A stretch of DNA of 64,000 nucleotides from Physella acuta (taxonomy: Eukaryota > Mollusca > Gastropoda > Physidae): the NCBI RefSeq assembly GCF_028476545.1, contig NW_026731892.1, positions 55,001 through 119,000 on the forward strand, written 5' to 3'. This document shows positions 26,856 through 37,875 of this stretch, one piece after another. Below the pieces are notes generated by a model. That model did no database searches, was not told the DNA's origin, and worked only from the letters and a program-made list of their open reading frames with translations. The stretch's first letter is position 1, and each line of letters begins with the position of its first letter. A program made the position numbers and the translations under genes.

Positions 26856-28309
26856 GCATTGTGGCAGATTGGTGCACAACATGCAGCTTTTGATCGGCGT
26901 GATTCACGCGTCCTGACTAGATGGTTCTCTGACTTGAATCATTCAAATGACTTGTGACTTGTGACACAATCGGCGCTTTCAGCTGTTGTGTGCAAATGTT
27001 TGTTGAAAATCTCCCAACACAAACTTGTCAAACCTCTCACACAGCTTAACTCCAATCTTCTCCCCCGTATCAAAAAAAATAAAATTGGACGCAATGTTTT
27101 TATTCACCAGCAGCGCGTGAATGACGTGACGTTGTCTTCCCAGAGTTCCCGGCGTTGTTTTGGTTTAACCACACCAGCAGCGGGCCGCGGAGACACGCCA
27201 ACAGCAGAACGATGTAATGAAGGCTTAAACGGCAGCCCCACGGGGAGCGTCTGAAGAGGGAGGCCCGGGTATTGAGGCTAGCACTCCACGCACGGAGCGG
27301 CGTGGAGATCGGGCTTTAGTTTTTATTTACCCAACCCCCCACACAAAACACACATCCCCACACAAAACACACAACCCACACAAAGCACGCATATATATGC
27401 CGCCATCCACGGCGCATTGGGGCCTGTCCAACACCGTTCTTGACGATATCCATCTATGTAGAGTCTGGTTTTGTTTAGACAATTTAAGGGCGTATCGGAC
27501 CCCGAAGAATGAACCCTCCAACCGATTCCTGACGCATGCCGCTGTTTCAGGCTCAGGGGACTGAGCAGCTTTTGTCGCGGAGGAATATGGCATTTGAAAA
27601 GTCAAAGACATAATTGGCACCTTCAATATCCGCCCACCGGGGCCTGCCAAGAGAGCCCACGAGAACCCGGCCCACAAAGGTGAATCTCAGCATCCACCGT
27701 CCCTCAAGTGGCAATGATAAATCATGCAAGGGAAATAACCACTAGTAATATCATGCCTTCTATGGCGCCTATGAAACGAAGAGCAGATATTATATGTAAA
27801 ACATGAGATAAAAATGTGAGAAGAAAAAAAAATGTTTTTGACCTGAGTCAGGAATTTTTTCATCAAACTGAACTTTGTTGACAATTCCTTTTTTTTTCCA
27901 TCCAAAACACAATAACAGGTTTTGTTTATTTGATAGTATATTTTTTTAGTCGGAACAAATAGCCCTTACCCCAAATTCCCCCCCCCCCCCCCGCCCACCC
28001 GCCCACTTACCATTCCTCTGCCCCCCCCCCTCGCCCCCCCCCCAACCCTCTCCCCCACCCGTGGAGTGGAGACGTTCAAGTGTTTGCCTTGAGTGTTCCG
28101 ACATTCAGACCTCGCTGTGTTGATCTTGATTTTTGCCTGACTTAAAGATTCACCTGAAGATGCGCACAAACATGCGCAGTGACCCGACTATTGACTGGCG
28201 ACTGCTGGGAAAGATTAAGACATCATAATTATTATAATCAGCGGGTCCATTGAAAGAAGGAACAGCGGCAGAAATCTCTTTCGATTTAATTTTGTAATGC
28301 GACGTCTTC
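26856..28309. other. Single-copy stretch with C-runs, no gene seen
   Basis: GC-richer islands near 27120-27310 and 27400-27700 lie among AT-rich DNA; C-runs at 27978-28045. Open frames here show no known domain. A weak regulatory role is conceivable but unsupported. Confidence 0.4.
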
Positions 28310-28445
28310 AGGTTCTGCTCTAGTATGTAGTGGAACTAGTTCTTGCGGATTTGTTCTGGTATGTATAGGAACATGTTTTTGAAGATTTGTTCTAGTATGT
28401 AGTGGAACATGTTTTTGAAGATTTGTTCTAGTATGTAGTGGAACA
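28310..28445. repeat. ~47-bp tandem repeat, about three copies
   Basis: Units contain gttctagtatgtagtggaac and tttttgaagattt. Confidence 0.8.
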
Positions 28446-28639
28446 CATTCATTCTTAAAGAGTATCGTTCAGTTCGGATCTTTGTTCAACAGTTAGGTTG
28501 ACGGTCAGGGTAATCTACACTCAAACTAAAAACAAACTTAGGAAATGTATACTTTAAAAAAAAAGGAAAGATCTAGAACACAATATATTACTTTTCTATT
28601 TGCATGTGTACCTTCATCGTATGACTACTTTACGATGGC

Positions 28640-28865
28640 ACGAGTTTCATGATAGTATGCTGTTTATGACCGTATGCGTTTCATTCTTAGATACATGTTT
28701 CATGATAGTATGCTTTTTTTGACCGTATGCGTTTCATTCTTAGATACATGTTTCATGATAGTATGCGTTTTATGACCGTATGCGTTTCATTCTTAGATAC
28801 ATGTTTCATGATAGTATGCATTTTATGTTCGTATGCGTTTCCTTCTTAGATACATGTTTCATGAT
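28640..28865. repeat. ~53-bp tandem repeat, about four copies
   Basis: Units contain catgatagtatgc, gaccgtatgcgtttc and attcttagatacatg. Confidence 0.85.
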
Positions 28866-28994
28866 CATATGAATGTTTGTTGATTGTATACATGTTTAGT
28901 GATTTAAGATTGTTTCATTGTTGTATACTTTGTTTGGTGTTGTATGAAAGTCCACGTTTGTTTGAATGTTTCTAGACTATCTAGACAGCGATAA

Positions 28995-29435
28995 ATAGTT
29001 TCTCTGACAGGGTTTAACGACAGGTTTAGTGAAAGGATTTAGTGACAGGGTTTAGTGACAGGGTTTAGTGAAAGGATTTAGTGACAGGGTTTAGTGACAG
29101 GGTTTAGTGACGGGGTTTAGTGACACGGTTTAGTGACAGGGTTTAGCGACAATGTTTAGGTACAGGGTTTAGTGACAGGGTTTAGTGACAGGGTTTAGTG
29201 ACAGGGTTTAGTGACAGGGTTTAGTGACAGGGTTTAGTGACAGGGTTTAGTGACAGGGTTTAGTGACAGGGTTTAGCGACAATGTTTAGGTACAGGGTTT
29301 AGTGACAGGGTTTAGTGACAGGGTTTAGTGACAGGGTTTAGTGACAGGGTTTAGTGACAGGGTTTAGCGACAATGTTTAGGTACAGGGTTTAGTGACAGG
29401 GTTTAGTGACAGGGTTCAGTGACGGGGTTCGGTGA
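28995..29435. repeat. 13-bp minisatellite
   Basis: About 33 units of gtgacagggttta. A variant pair (gcgacaatgttta ggtacaggg) recurs three times, at about 29145, 29275 and 29365, marking block duplications. Confidence 0.95.
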
Positions 29436-29544
29436 CTGTCCTCTACGAGAGGTGTCGGTGATTATTTTATTTTTTTGCTGAATGACTGGGTTCTAAAACC
29501 AAGAGAAAAAAAGGTTTAGGTTTTTTAAAAAAATGTACACAGAG

Positions 29545-29665
29545 CTGCACCGACGTCTTGATGTCATTTTATAGGAGGCTGCACCGACGTCTTGATGTCA
29601 TTCTGTAGGAGGCTGCACCGACGTCTTGATGTTATTCTGTAGGAGGCTGCACCGACGTCCTGACA
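29545..29665. repeat. ~36-bp tandem repeat, about four copies
   Basis: Units contain gctgcaccgacgtcttgatg and a following taggag. Confidence 0.85.
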
Positions 29666-29739
29666 TAAATCTGGCATTGACACATCCATCTGTGACACCA
29701 ATAGACCTGACACTTCCGGTACAACATACAGGTGAATAG

Positions 29740-30165
29740 ACTCGAGCCTCTTGAGGGAGGCGTTAAAGAGGATCTTTAATTAACCGTACGCTCTCTCGCT
29801 CGCATAAAACGCCGTCACCATGGCAACAAGGACGCTGCCGAGTCAGATAATGAAGACCTCACATGAAGATGGCGTCACAAGGACACGATCACTCACCCAT
29901 TGTGTGTCCGAGTGAGGTCCACCGTGCGGGCTGGAGGATTGTCTTGCCCAAATTAGCGTTTAGATCGCGGGTTGTTGTCCCAACACAGGCCCCATTGTCC
30001 CCCCCTTCCCCTCCCCCTCAAGACGGCATTGAGAAGCGTCACCGGAACCTAGACAAAAGTAGGCTGGGTAATGGCCAAGATGGCGGCCGGATAACAATAG
30101 GGCTAAACAAAGTGTCGAGATCCGCGGGTTCAGTTGGCGTTGGGACTTAGCGGTTTACAGGTGGG
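29740..30165. promoter_or_regulatory. Candidate regulatory island
   Basis: Single-copy, CpG-bearing DNA with ctttaattaaccg, cgcataaaacgccg, ccatggcaac and caagatggcgg words. This mixture resembles cis-regulatory DNA near developmental genes. The call rests on composition only. Confidence 0.3.
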
Positions 30166-30384
30166 GCACCGGGCTGTTATGTAAGGGACGGGTTGACCAG
30201 TGGTCAGCTGGACGGAGCAGAACAAACACTGAAGCTGTGTAATGCGGGTTGATGATCTGGGGTTAAATAAAGCGTGCAAGAATATGTGTGTGTGGGAGGG
30301 GAGAGGGGGTTGAGACGCGTGTGGTCAGGGAGGCGAGATTGTAATCGTGTTTGTGACGCCCAAAGACCAGTGCAGCGGTCCCCA

Positions 30385-30475
30385 ACCCGTCCCATACAGC
30401 TACCAGCGGTCCCCACCCCGTCACATACAGCTACCAGCGGTCCCCACCCCGTCACATACAGCTACCAACGACAAC
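30385..30475. repeat. 31-bp tandem repeat, three copies
   Basis: Units contain agcggtccccaccccgtcac. Confidence 0.85.
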
Positions 30476-30534
30476 CAACCTAACTCCCGTACAACTACCA
30501 GCATCCACTACCCCGTCCCACCACCCCGTCGTGC

Positions 30535-30615
30535 GGATGGTATGGATATCCCTGCTTGATACATGTGGATGGTATGGATATCCCTGCTTGATATATGCGG
30601 ATGGTATGGATATCA
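30535..30615. repeat. ~32-bp tandem repeat, about three copies
   Basis: Units contain ggatggtatggatatccctg; gatatc is central in each. Confidence 0.8.
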
Positions 30616-30664
30616 TTTATTTCTTAGCACCTCTAAACACGAGGCAGGTTTGAAATTTCAACAA

Positions 30665-30985
30665 TCTGTATACAACACTATTGGATTAGTGAAATCTTGA
30701 ACACATATATTGGATTAGTGAAATCTTGAACACATATATTGGATTAGTGAAATCTTGAACACATATATTGGATTAGTGAAATCTTGAACACATATTGGAT
30801 TAGTGAAATCTTGAACACATATATTGGATTAGTGAAATCTTGAACACATATATTGGATTAGTGAAATCTTGAACACATATATTGGATTAGTGAAGTCTTG
30901 AACACATATATTGGATTAGTGAAATGTTGAACACATATATTGGATTAGTGAAATCTTGAACACATATACTGGATTAGTGGCATCG
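30665..30985. repeat. 29/30-bp minisatellite
   Basis: About 11 units of acatatattggattagtga + aatcttgaac. Confidence 0.95.
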
Positions 30986-31004
30986 TCAATCCGATCACGT
31001 TAAT

Positions 31005-31500
31005 CTCCCAGCATGAGGAGACACGGCACACCCTGCACTAATCTGCACTCTAGGTGTTACGTCAGCAAGAACGCCCCGTCCCCCGGGGCTAGTGGCAAGA
31101 CGATCCCTCATTGTGTCCGCCCAGAAAGTGTTTCAATGCTCCGGCCACGTAACCTGGAACCCGAGCCGGCAAGCCTGGCCGGAATGCCGGAGATCGTTAC
31201 AGCGAGTCAACAACCGGCTGATCCTTGCCGGCCTTCCAAACTCCTGGTGCTGTTGTATTGTGGCCCGCACGGCTCAGGGCACGCCCGGCCCGGCTAGACG
31301 TGACACGGCCGGGGTAAGAGCCGCAGCCAGGTGTTCAGGGCCCGGTTTGTTGGGGGGAAGTTATTCAAGGTTTACCCTACGCGACACCAAGAATTAGCTG
31401 CAGCAAAGCTCGGCAATGGAGGGCCGGTGCTGGAGGAGTGTCCCGAGAGATGGGCCGGGACAAAAGACAGCAAACACCAGCGCTGGTGACCGGAGCGTCT
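31005..31500. promoter_or_regulatory. GC-rich single-copy island, candidate regulatory DNA
   Basis: About 500 bp rich in CpG and ccgg/ggcc words, without stop-free coding of recognisable family (frames at 31013 and 31092 match nothing I know). Bounded by AT-rich DNA. Confidence 0.3.
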
Positions 31501-32064
31501 TTTAAACACTGTTTTCTTCTTCAAACCTACACTGGGGTTTGTGTCACAGGACTGATACACGCCGTGTTTGCCGCGCTAGGCATGCTGGGGCTGGTCACGT
31601 GATGCTGATTTCAGACAGAGGGAGTAGAGGCTCATGGGAGGGGAGGGGGCGTGGTGATCGTGACTGGGCTTCTACGTCCCCCCAGCCCCAGGTGTGAGGG
31701 TCTACTGTTACGTGGTGGGAAACTCCGTCATGTCAAAGCCATATATTTTTCTCAGGTATTTTTACTTTTCAGGGCTGGGGGTGGGGGGGGGGGGGAAGAG
31801 AGAGTATACAACATGACCGTATGTATCTCAGCGTGCGGGATCTATTGGTATTGTCCTAGTTAGTCCGTACCAATCGAAGTCACTAGACCCTAAAGTGTGT
31901 ATGATTGGTTGCTACCGACACAATGCTGTTGCTCTATTGCTACCCCAGTTCTGATCTCACTGTAATGTTGACCAATTGGTCACGTGACGTAACGGGTATT
32001 CAGCCTAGGCCAGGGCGTTGACCTTTAACGATGACACACAATTTATTACCAACCCTAACCTAGT
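31501..32064. other. Single-copy stretch, no gene seen
   Basis: Contains a G12 run near 31783 and gtcacgtgac words near 31593 and 31980. Nothing else is recognised. Confidence 0.45.
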
Positions 32065-33640
32065 CACATCTTGATACTGACGTCTTGATACTGACATCTT
32101 GCCACTAACATCTTGCCACTAACATCTTGCCACTAGCACCTTGCCACTAACATCTTACCACTAATGTCTTGCCACTAACATCTTGCCACTAACATCCCGC
32201 CACTAACATCTTGCCACTAATGTCTTGCCACTAACATCTTGCCACTAACATCCCGCCACTAACATCTTGCCACTAATGTCTTGCCACTAACATCTTGCCA
32301 CTAACGTCTTGCCACTAACGTCTTGCCACTAACATCTTGCCACTAACATCTTGCCACTAACATCTTGCCACTAACATCTTGCCACTAACGTCTTGCCACT
32401 AACATCTTGCCACTAACGTCTTGCCACTAACATCTTGCCACTAACATCTTGCCACTAACATCTTGCCACTAACATCTTGCCACTAACATCTTGCCACTAA
32501 CGTCTTGCCACTAACGTCTTGCCACTAACATCTTGCCACTAACATCTTGCCACTAACGTCTTGCCACTAACGTCTTGCCACTAACATCCCGCCACTAACA
32601 TCTTGCCACTAACATCTTGCCACTAACATCCCGCCATTAATGTCTTGCCACTAACATCTTGCCACTAACATCCCGCCATTAATGTCTCACCACTAACATC
32701 TTGCCACTAACGTCTTGCCACTAACATCTTGCCTCTAACATCTTGCCACTAACATCTTGCCACTAACATCTTGCCACTAACGTCTTGCCACTAACATCTT
32801 GCCACTAACATCTTGCCACTAACATCTTGCCACTAACATCTTGCCACTAACATCTTGCCACTAACATCTTGCCACTAACATCTTGCCACTAACATCTTGC
32901 CACTAACATCTTGCCACTAACATCTTGCCACTAATGTCTTGCCGCTAACATCTTGCCACTAACAACTTGCCACTAACGTCTTGCCACTAACATCTTGCCA
33001 CTAACATCTTGCCACTAATGTCTTGCCACTAACATCTTGCCACTAACATCTTGCCACTAACATCTTGCCACTAATGTCTTGCCACTAACGTCTTGCCACT
33101 AACATCTTGCCACTAACATCTTGCCACTAACATCTTGCCACTAACATCTTGCCACTAACATCTTGCCACTAACATCTTGCCACTAACATCTTGCCACTAA
33201 CATCTTGTCACTAACATCTTGCCACTAACATCTTGCCACTAACATCTTGCCACTAACATCTTGCCACTAACATCTTGCCACTAACGTCTTGCCACTAACA
33301 TCTTGCCACTAATGTCTTGCCACTGACGTTTTGCCACTAACATCTTGCCACTAATGTCTTGCCACTAACATCTTGCCACTGACATATTGCCACTAACGTC
33401 TTGCCACTAACATCTTGCCACTAATGTCTTGCCACTGACGTTTTGCCACTAACATCTTGCCACTAATGTCTTGCCACTAACATCTTGCCACTGACATATT
33501 GCCACTAACGTCTTGCCACTAACATCTTGCCACTAATGTCTTGCCACTGACGTTTTGCCACTAACATCCCGCCACTAACATCCCGCCACTAACATCTTGC
33601 CACTAACATCTTGCCACTAACGTCTTGCCACTAACACTTC
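32065..33640. repeat. 14-bp minisatellite, about 112 copies
   Basis: Unit cttgccactaacat, with variants aatgt, aacgt and cccgccac. A block carrying gacgttttgccac recurs at 33325, 33437 and 33549, a 112-bp (8 x 14) higher-order period at the right end. Confidence 0.95.
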
Positions 33641-34064
33641 ATGTCAGTCCATGAGACAACTGACAGGTCAGACAACATGGCCGACCTGACGTCATCACGG
33701 ACTGACAACAAATTTCTCCAGATGTCGCCTCAAATGACCGCCAGACACGCAGCGCCCCGCCCTGATACACCGGCCTGTTTGGTTCCACTGCCACACGTCA
33801 TTTCCGGTCTGTGCTGACCATCAAAGTAGGAGGAAGCGGACTACAGGGAGATAATGCACGCATTGTTTTCAAGCACAGGAGAGTTCCACATGAGTAGGTT
33901 CAGCTCGTCATTCGCTGTGACAGGTAGATGGGGGATAACTCGGGGTGACTCGAGGACATAGCTCGTGTTTGCTTTCAATATTTGAACTACAATATCAGAG
34001 CTAAACATTGTACTTCAACTCACTAAAACTACAATATCAGAGCTAAACTTTGTATTTCAACTCA
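33641..34064. other. Single-copy stretch with a 44-bp direct repeat, no gene seen
   Basis: CpG-bearing DNA to about 33960. A two-copy repeat with actacaatatcagagctaaa follows at about 33988-34065. No coding exon recognised. Confidence 0.45.
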
Positions 34065-34154
34065 CCAAAACAACAATATCAGGTGCCAATGTTAATTTTA
34101 GAAGGTACCAATGTTAAATTCACACATGTGCTCATGTTAACTTCACACAGGTGA
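34065..34154. repeat. 23-bp minisatellite, left part of the array split by the LTR element
   Basis: Three to four units of caggtgccaatgttaac. The same array resumes at 35383 on the other side of the LTR element. Confidence 0.85.
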
Positions 34155-34997
34155 CAATAAATGTTTATGAGGCTTTTCTTTCTTCAAGTAGTTTTCAACT
34201 TGTCTACATCTTGTTCCTGCAGGATCTCTAGCATCTAGTACTTGGACAATCACATCAGAAGAATCAATAACCTTGTATAATTCATTCCATATTCTCTTAG
34301 AAGTTCCAGCTTTAAACACAATTTCCAACTGTTCACTTTTCACCCCATCCTCTTGGGGCACCAATGTACTCTGACTTTCTTCCCACTTCTGAAGGTCAGT
34401 TTCTGCATTTTTTACCATTTCATCAAGATCATAAGTAGAAAGTGTAGGCTTCTTCCTAGTTGCTTTCTTACCAAACACCTGTTCAAAGGGTTCACGATCC
34501 AAAAGTCTTGGAGATGGTGCCGCTTTTGGAGTGTAACTCAGTAAAGTTACAGGGTTCTTGGTTGGGTTCATTACAACTTTATATGGGTCAGCTTTTATTT
34601 TATTAATCGCTTCATTGAAGGCCTGCAAGGCATTTTGTGTAACAACGCTTGTGTTACCAAACCACTTTCTGTTAGGCTCTACCCTAGCCATGGTGCCAGA
34701 TTTGAGGGTTGACTGAAAAGGCGCAGGTTGAACTATTCTACCAGAACGATCTCTCTTTGGCTTGAAGTTTTTATACATCTTCAACCGATTGATAGTAGAC
34801 CTGTCTCTCATCCCTGCTGATGTCTTGGGACGATCAGGATTTAGACTGTGATTCGCCTTATTGGACGTTTCCCTTTCTAAAGCTCTGTCTTCCCTTTCAA
34901 TTGCATCAGCTATCTTCTTTTCAACCCATTTAGCCTTTTCTGCCCCAGTGTACCCTAACGAATCAGCCAACTCAATGAATTTGGCATAGTCCTCCAT
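34143..34997 (-). CDS. GNL2 (retro-captured fragment): Chimeric frame: gag-like N-terminus fused to N-terminal part of nucleolar GTPase GNL2/NOG2
   Basis: 284 codons in one open frame. Residues 1-43 (MEDYAKFIELADSLGY..., ending in a charged Glu/Arg stretch) resemble the start of gag in invertebrate gypsy elements and share nothing with GNL2. From about residue 50 it follows GNL2: NPDRPKTSAGMRDRST, LKMYKNFKPKRDRSGRI, GTMARVEPNRKWFGNT, DPYKVVMN, FKAGTSKRIWNELYKVID, VQVLDARDP, ENYLKKEKPHKHL. That covers the NGP1NT domain and the entry to the circularly permuted GTPase domain; the GTP-binding motifs lie beyond the captured part. GNL2 acts in the nucleolus in 60S ribosomal subunit maturation. Host GNL2 genes have many introns, while this stretch of about 235 codons has none, so it derives from mRNA. 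The last three residues come from minisatellite DNA. Whether it is expressed is unknown. Confidence 0.85.
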   Translation of the reverse strand: MEDYAKFIELADSLGYTGAEKAKWVEKKIADAIEREDRALERETSNKANHSLNPDRPKTSAGMRDRSTINRLKMYKNFKPKRDRSGRIVQPAPFQSTLKSGTMARVEPNRKWFGNTSVVTQNALQAFNEAINKIKADPYKVVMNPTKNPVTLLSYTPKAAPSPRLLDREPFEQVFGKKATRKKPTLSTYDLDEMVKNAETDLQKWEESQSTLVPQEDGVKSEQLEIVFKAGTSKRIWNELYKVIDSSDVIVQVLDARDPAGTRCRQVENYLKKEKPHKHLLSPV

Positions 34998-35382
34998 CTT
35001 ATTGGTCCAAGAAAAGTTATTCAGTTACTAAAATGTCAACAATACTAAATCTAGATCTAATCCCGTACTTTACGGTGCGGAGCACCGCTCACTTCTGACA
35101 CCAAAATGTCACGGCCCTTTTGTATGACTGGGTTCATGGCACGAACTAAAGGCAAATACAAACCACATTATTGGTGATTTTACAGTCTTTTATTGATATC
35201 AGATATATAGCAGCTACCCTACTAGAACCACGACTTCAGTTTCATCATCTCCTCGCGCTCTCTCTACCTCTCTCTGCTTCCTTTCCTTAGCGCATGCGCA
35301 CACCCATCCTATATTTTATATTCATATCGCCTTTTTTAGATACATACTCGAAACATACATTCATCTACATGTAACTGTTACA
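34155..35382 (-). mobile_element. Gypsy-type LTR retrotransposon fossil (5' part) carrying a captured host GNL2 fragment
   Basis: Parts in order on the minus strand: LTR (35382-35107), primer site (about 35103-35088), short leader, ATG at 34997, a gag-like N-terminus, then a GNL2-derived segment up to the border with the minisatellite near 34155. The Ty3/gypsy call rests on the tRNA-Leu primer site and the gag-like N-terminus. No pol region and no second LTR are seen, so the element is broken, with one major loss at its 3' side. It lies within a 23-bp tandem array that continues on both sides. The open chimeric frame suggests a fairly young copy. No clear target duplication is visible. Confidence 0.8.
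35107..35382 (-). repeat. Long terminal repeat, 276 bp
   Basis: On the minus strand it starts TGTAACAGTTACATG and ends GGGCCGTGACA, the usual TG...CA ends. It has a TATA-like tataaaata at about 35321-35313 and an AATAAA polyadenylation signal at 35194-35189. Three bases after it begins tggtgtcagaagtgag (35103-35088), complementary to the 3' end of tRNA-Leu (...CTTCTGACACCA), a primer site used by several gypsy-type elements including the clam element Steamer. Confidence 0.8.
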
Positions 35383-35935
35383 TTAACTTTACAAGGTGCC
35401 AATGTTAACTTTACACATGTGCCAATGTTAACTTTACACAGGTGCGAATGTTAACTTTACACAGGTGCGAATGTTAACTTCACACAGGTGCGAATGTTAA
35501 CTTTACACAGGTGCGAATGTTAACTTCACATGGGTGCCCATGTTAACTTCACACAGGTGCCAATGTTAACTTTACACAGGTGACAATGTTAACTTCACAC
35601 ATGTGCCAATGTTAACTTCACACAGGTGCCAATGTTAACTTTACACAGGTGCGAATGTTAACTTCACATGGGTGCCCATGTTAACTTTACACAGGTGCCA
35701 ATGTTAACTTTACACAGGTGACAATGTTAACTTTACAAGGTGACAATGTTAAATTTACACAGGTGACAATGTTAACTTTACACAGGTGCCAATGTTAACT
35801 TTACAAGGTGCCCATGTTAACTTCACACAGGTGCCAATGTTAACTTTACAAGGTGCCAATGTTAACTTCACACAGGTGCCAATATTAACTACACAGGTGC
35901 CAATGTTAACTTTACACATGTGACAACCCTTTCTT
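35383..35935. repeat. 23-bp minisatellite, right part of the split array
   Basis: About 24 units of ggtgccaatgttaacttta + caca, with 22-bp forms and variants gcgaatg, gacaatg and gcccatg. Confidence 0.95.
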
Positions 35936-36504
35936 CACAGTGAGACGTGACTATATTTTACAAATGTTTTTATTTCTTTAATTTTATTGTTACACTTAAC
36001 AGCTCTATGTTGAAACATAAAAAATACAAAAATCTAACTAGTTGACAAATGGTCCGGCTACGAGCAGGAAACATGGCAACGCTTTCAGTAATAGTGTTCA
36101 CATAATGACATGACCCATGAGCCTAGGAAGAAAGTGTCCTTATAAAACAATATTTAGCAAACAATATGACACAGCAGACGACGACACTGACAACAGGTGA
36201 GGTATTCGCTCAACTGGTCCCAAACATCTTAACATCGATGATTCGTCTCACAGTCAGTCGGAGACACATCACGTGACAGATCAGTCGGAGACACACCACG
36301 TGACAGATGCCAGACTAATTGGGCGCACCGGAAACGGCCGTCTGCTCGCCACAAATATTTGCTGGCCCGATAGGTTGAGTTTTAAAACAAGCAGTCTTTA
36401 CGTCGGGGAATGGGGATCAAATTCCTGCGCTGAAAAAAAATAGTACGACGTTATGAAACTGTTGGATGACTTGAACTGTCAATTAGCGGCTAAATATAGT
36501 ATCA
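35936..36504. other. Single-copy stretch, no gene seen
   Basis: Contains a short direct repeat (cagtcggagacac twice near 36255-36300, each followed by an acgtgacagat word). Nothing else recognised. Confidence 0.5.
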
Positions 36505-36640
36505 CGACGCTCCTGGCTCAGTGGGTTGAGCACCTGGAATGGGACAGTTGGGGCTGGATCGAATCATGTGTGTTACGTGGATCGACCTCAACTATTTACT
36601 GGCGCTAGGCACGGGATCAAAACACACCGAGACAAGTAAT
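36505..36640 (+). mobile_element. Probable tRNA-derived SINE fragment
   Basis: tggctcagtgggttgagcac resembles a tRNA A box region, and ggatcgaatc about 30 bp further fits a B box (GWTCRANNC). The spacing is tRNA-like, but the sequence does not fold as a complete tRNA gene by eye, so an old SINE head is the likelier call. Confidence 0.4.
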
Positions 36641-36779
36641 AGACTGGGTTTTATTGCATTGAGTTGCATCGTGTTTAGTTAAATATCACAACTTTTCTTA
36701 ATTAACATCATTTCTTAAAGAACAAGTAAATCCTAGTCATCAGTGCACTGTTCCTTTGATAGACAGAGTCAAAGAAAAA

Positions 36780-36920
36780 CGGCGAATGCATGATATTTTA
36801 CCATATCAAACTAAGCATGACATTTTATAATATCAACTAAACATGACATTTTAAATATCAAACTAAACATCACTTTTTACAAAATGAAACTAAACATTTA
36901 CTATTTGAAACTAAACATGG
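36780..36920. repeat. ~26-bp tandem repeat, five to six diverged copies
   Basis: Units contain aaactaaacatgacatttta. Confidence 0.75.
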
Positions 36921-37307
36921 CATTTTACACCATCAAACCAACTGTTCTCAATGCCATTTTAGCAGCCGTCACCACCATATCAGCTATCATCTCATCAGCT
37001 ACCATCTCACCAAACATAATGCCTCCCCCCTCCCCCCCCCCCCCCCATTACTCTCAAGCGCCGTAACTTGTAGAATACCAGTCCCCAGTGTAACTCAGTC
37101 AAAGACTTTATTTTCACGTTATTGTCTGTTCCGGGGCCGTCAGAATTCCCCCCCCCCGTCCCTCCCACCCCTTACTATGTTAACGACACAGGTTGCCACT
37201 GGTACTTTACTGTCGTCGATTGTGTGACGTCACGGGTCACGCGTCATGTGGCTAGAGAGACCGTGAATTATAGTTCAAGTGCTAGATACAGAACGTTATG
37301 GCGTCAG
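36921..37307. other. Single-copy stretch with C-runs, no gene seen
   Basis: C-runs at 37026-37047 and 37149-37157. No gene recognised. Confidence 0.45.
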
Positions 37308-37875
37308 TGTGGAGTCAGTGGACTGAGATGGTGTCAGGATTATAGCTGGGCTGAGATGGTGTTATGATTATAGCTGGGCTTAGATGGTGTTAGGATTATA
37401 GCTGGGCTGAGATGGTGTTAGGATTATAGCTGGGCTGAGATGGTGTCAGGATTATAGCTGGGCTGAGATGGTGTTAGGATTATAGCTGGGCTGAGATGGT
37501 GTTAGGATTATAGCTGGGCTTAGATGGTGTTAGGATTATAGTTGGGCTGAGATGGTGTTATGATTATAGCTGGGCTTAGATGGTGTTAGGATTATAGCTG
37601 GGCTGGGATGGTGTCAGGATTATAGCTGGGCTGAGATGGTGTTATGATTATAGCTGGGCTGAGATGGTGTTAGGATTATAGTTGGGCTGAGATGGTGTTA
37701 GGATTATAGCTGGGCTGAGATGGTGTTAGGATTATAGCTGGGCTGAGATGGTGTTAGGATTATAGCTGGGCTGAGATGGTGTCAGGATTATAGCTGGGCT
37801 GAGATGGTGTTAGGATTATAGCTGGGCTGAGATGGTGTTAGGATTATAGCTGGGCTGAGATGGTGTTAGGACTTA
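37308..37875. repeat. 28-bp minisatellite
   Basis: About 20 units of gagatggtgttaggattata + gctgggct, with tatgatt, gtcagg and cttaga variants in scattered order. Confidence 0.95.

Noticed and set aside
31013-31397. Two overlapping frames in a GC-rich island
   Set aside because: Low stop density from GC content explains them; no domain visible.
34143-34997. Functional GNL2 gene
   Set aside because: It holds only the N-terminal region, without the GTP-binding motifs, follows an LTR and primer site, and lacks introns.
36513-36570. Functional tRNA gene
   Set aside because: A and B box-like words are present, but no complete cloverleaf could be seen.
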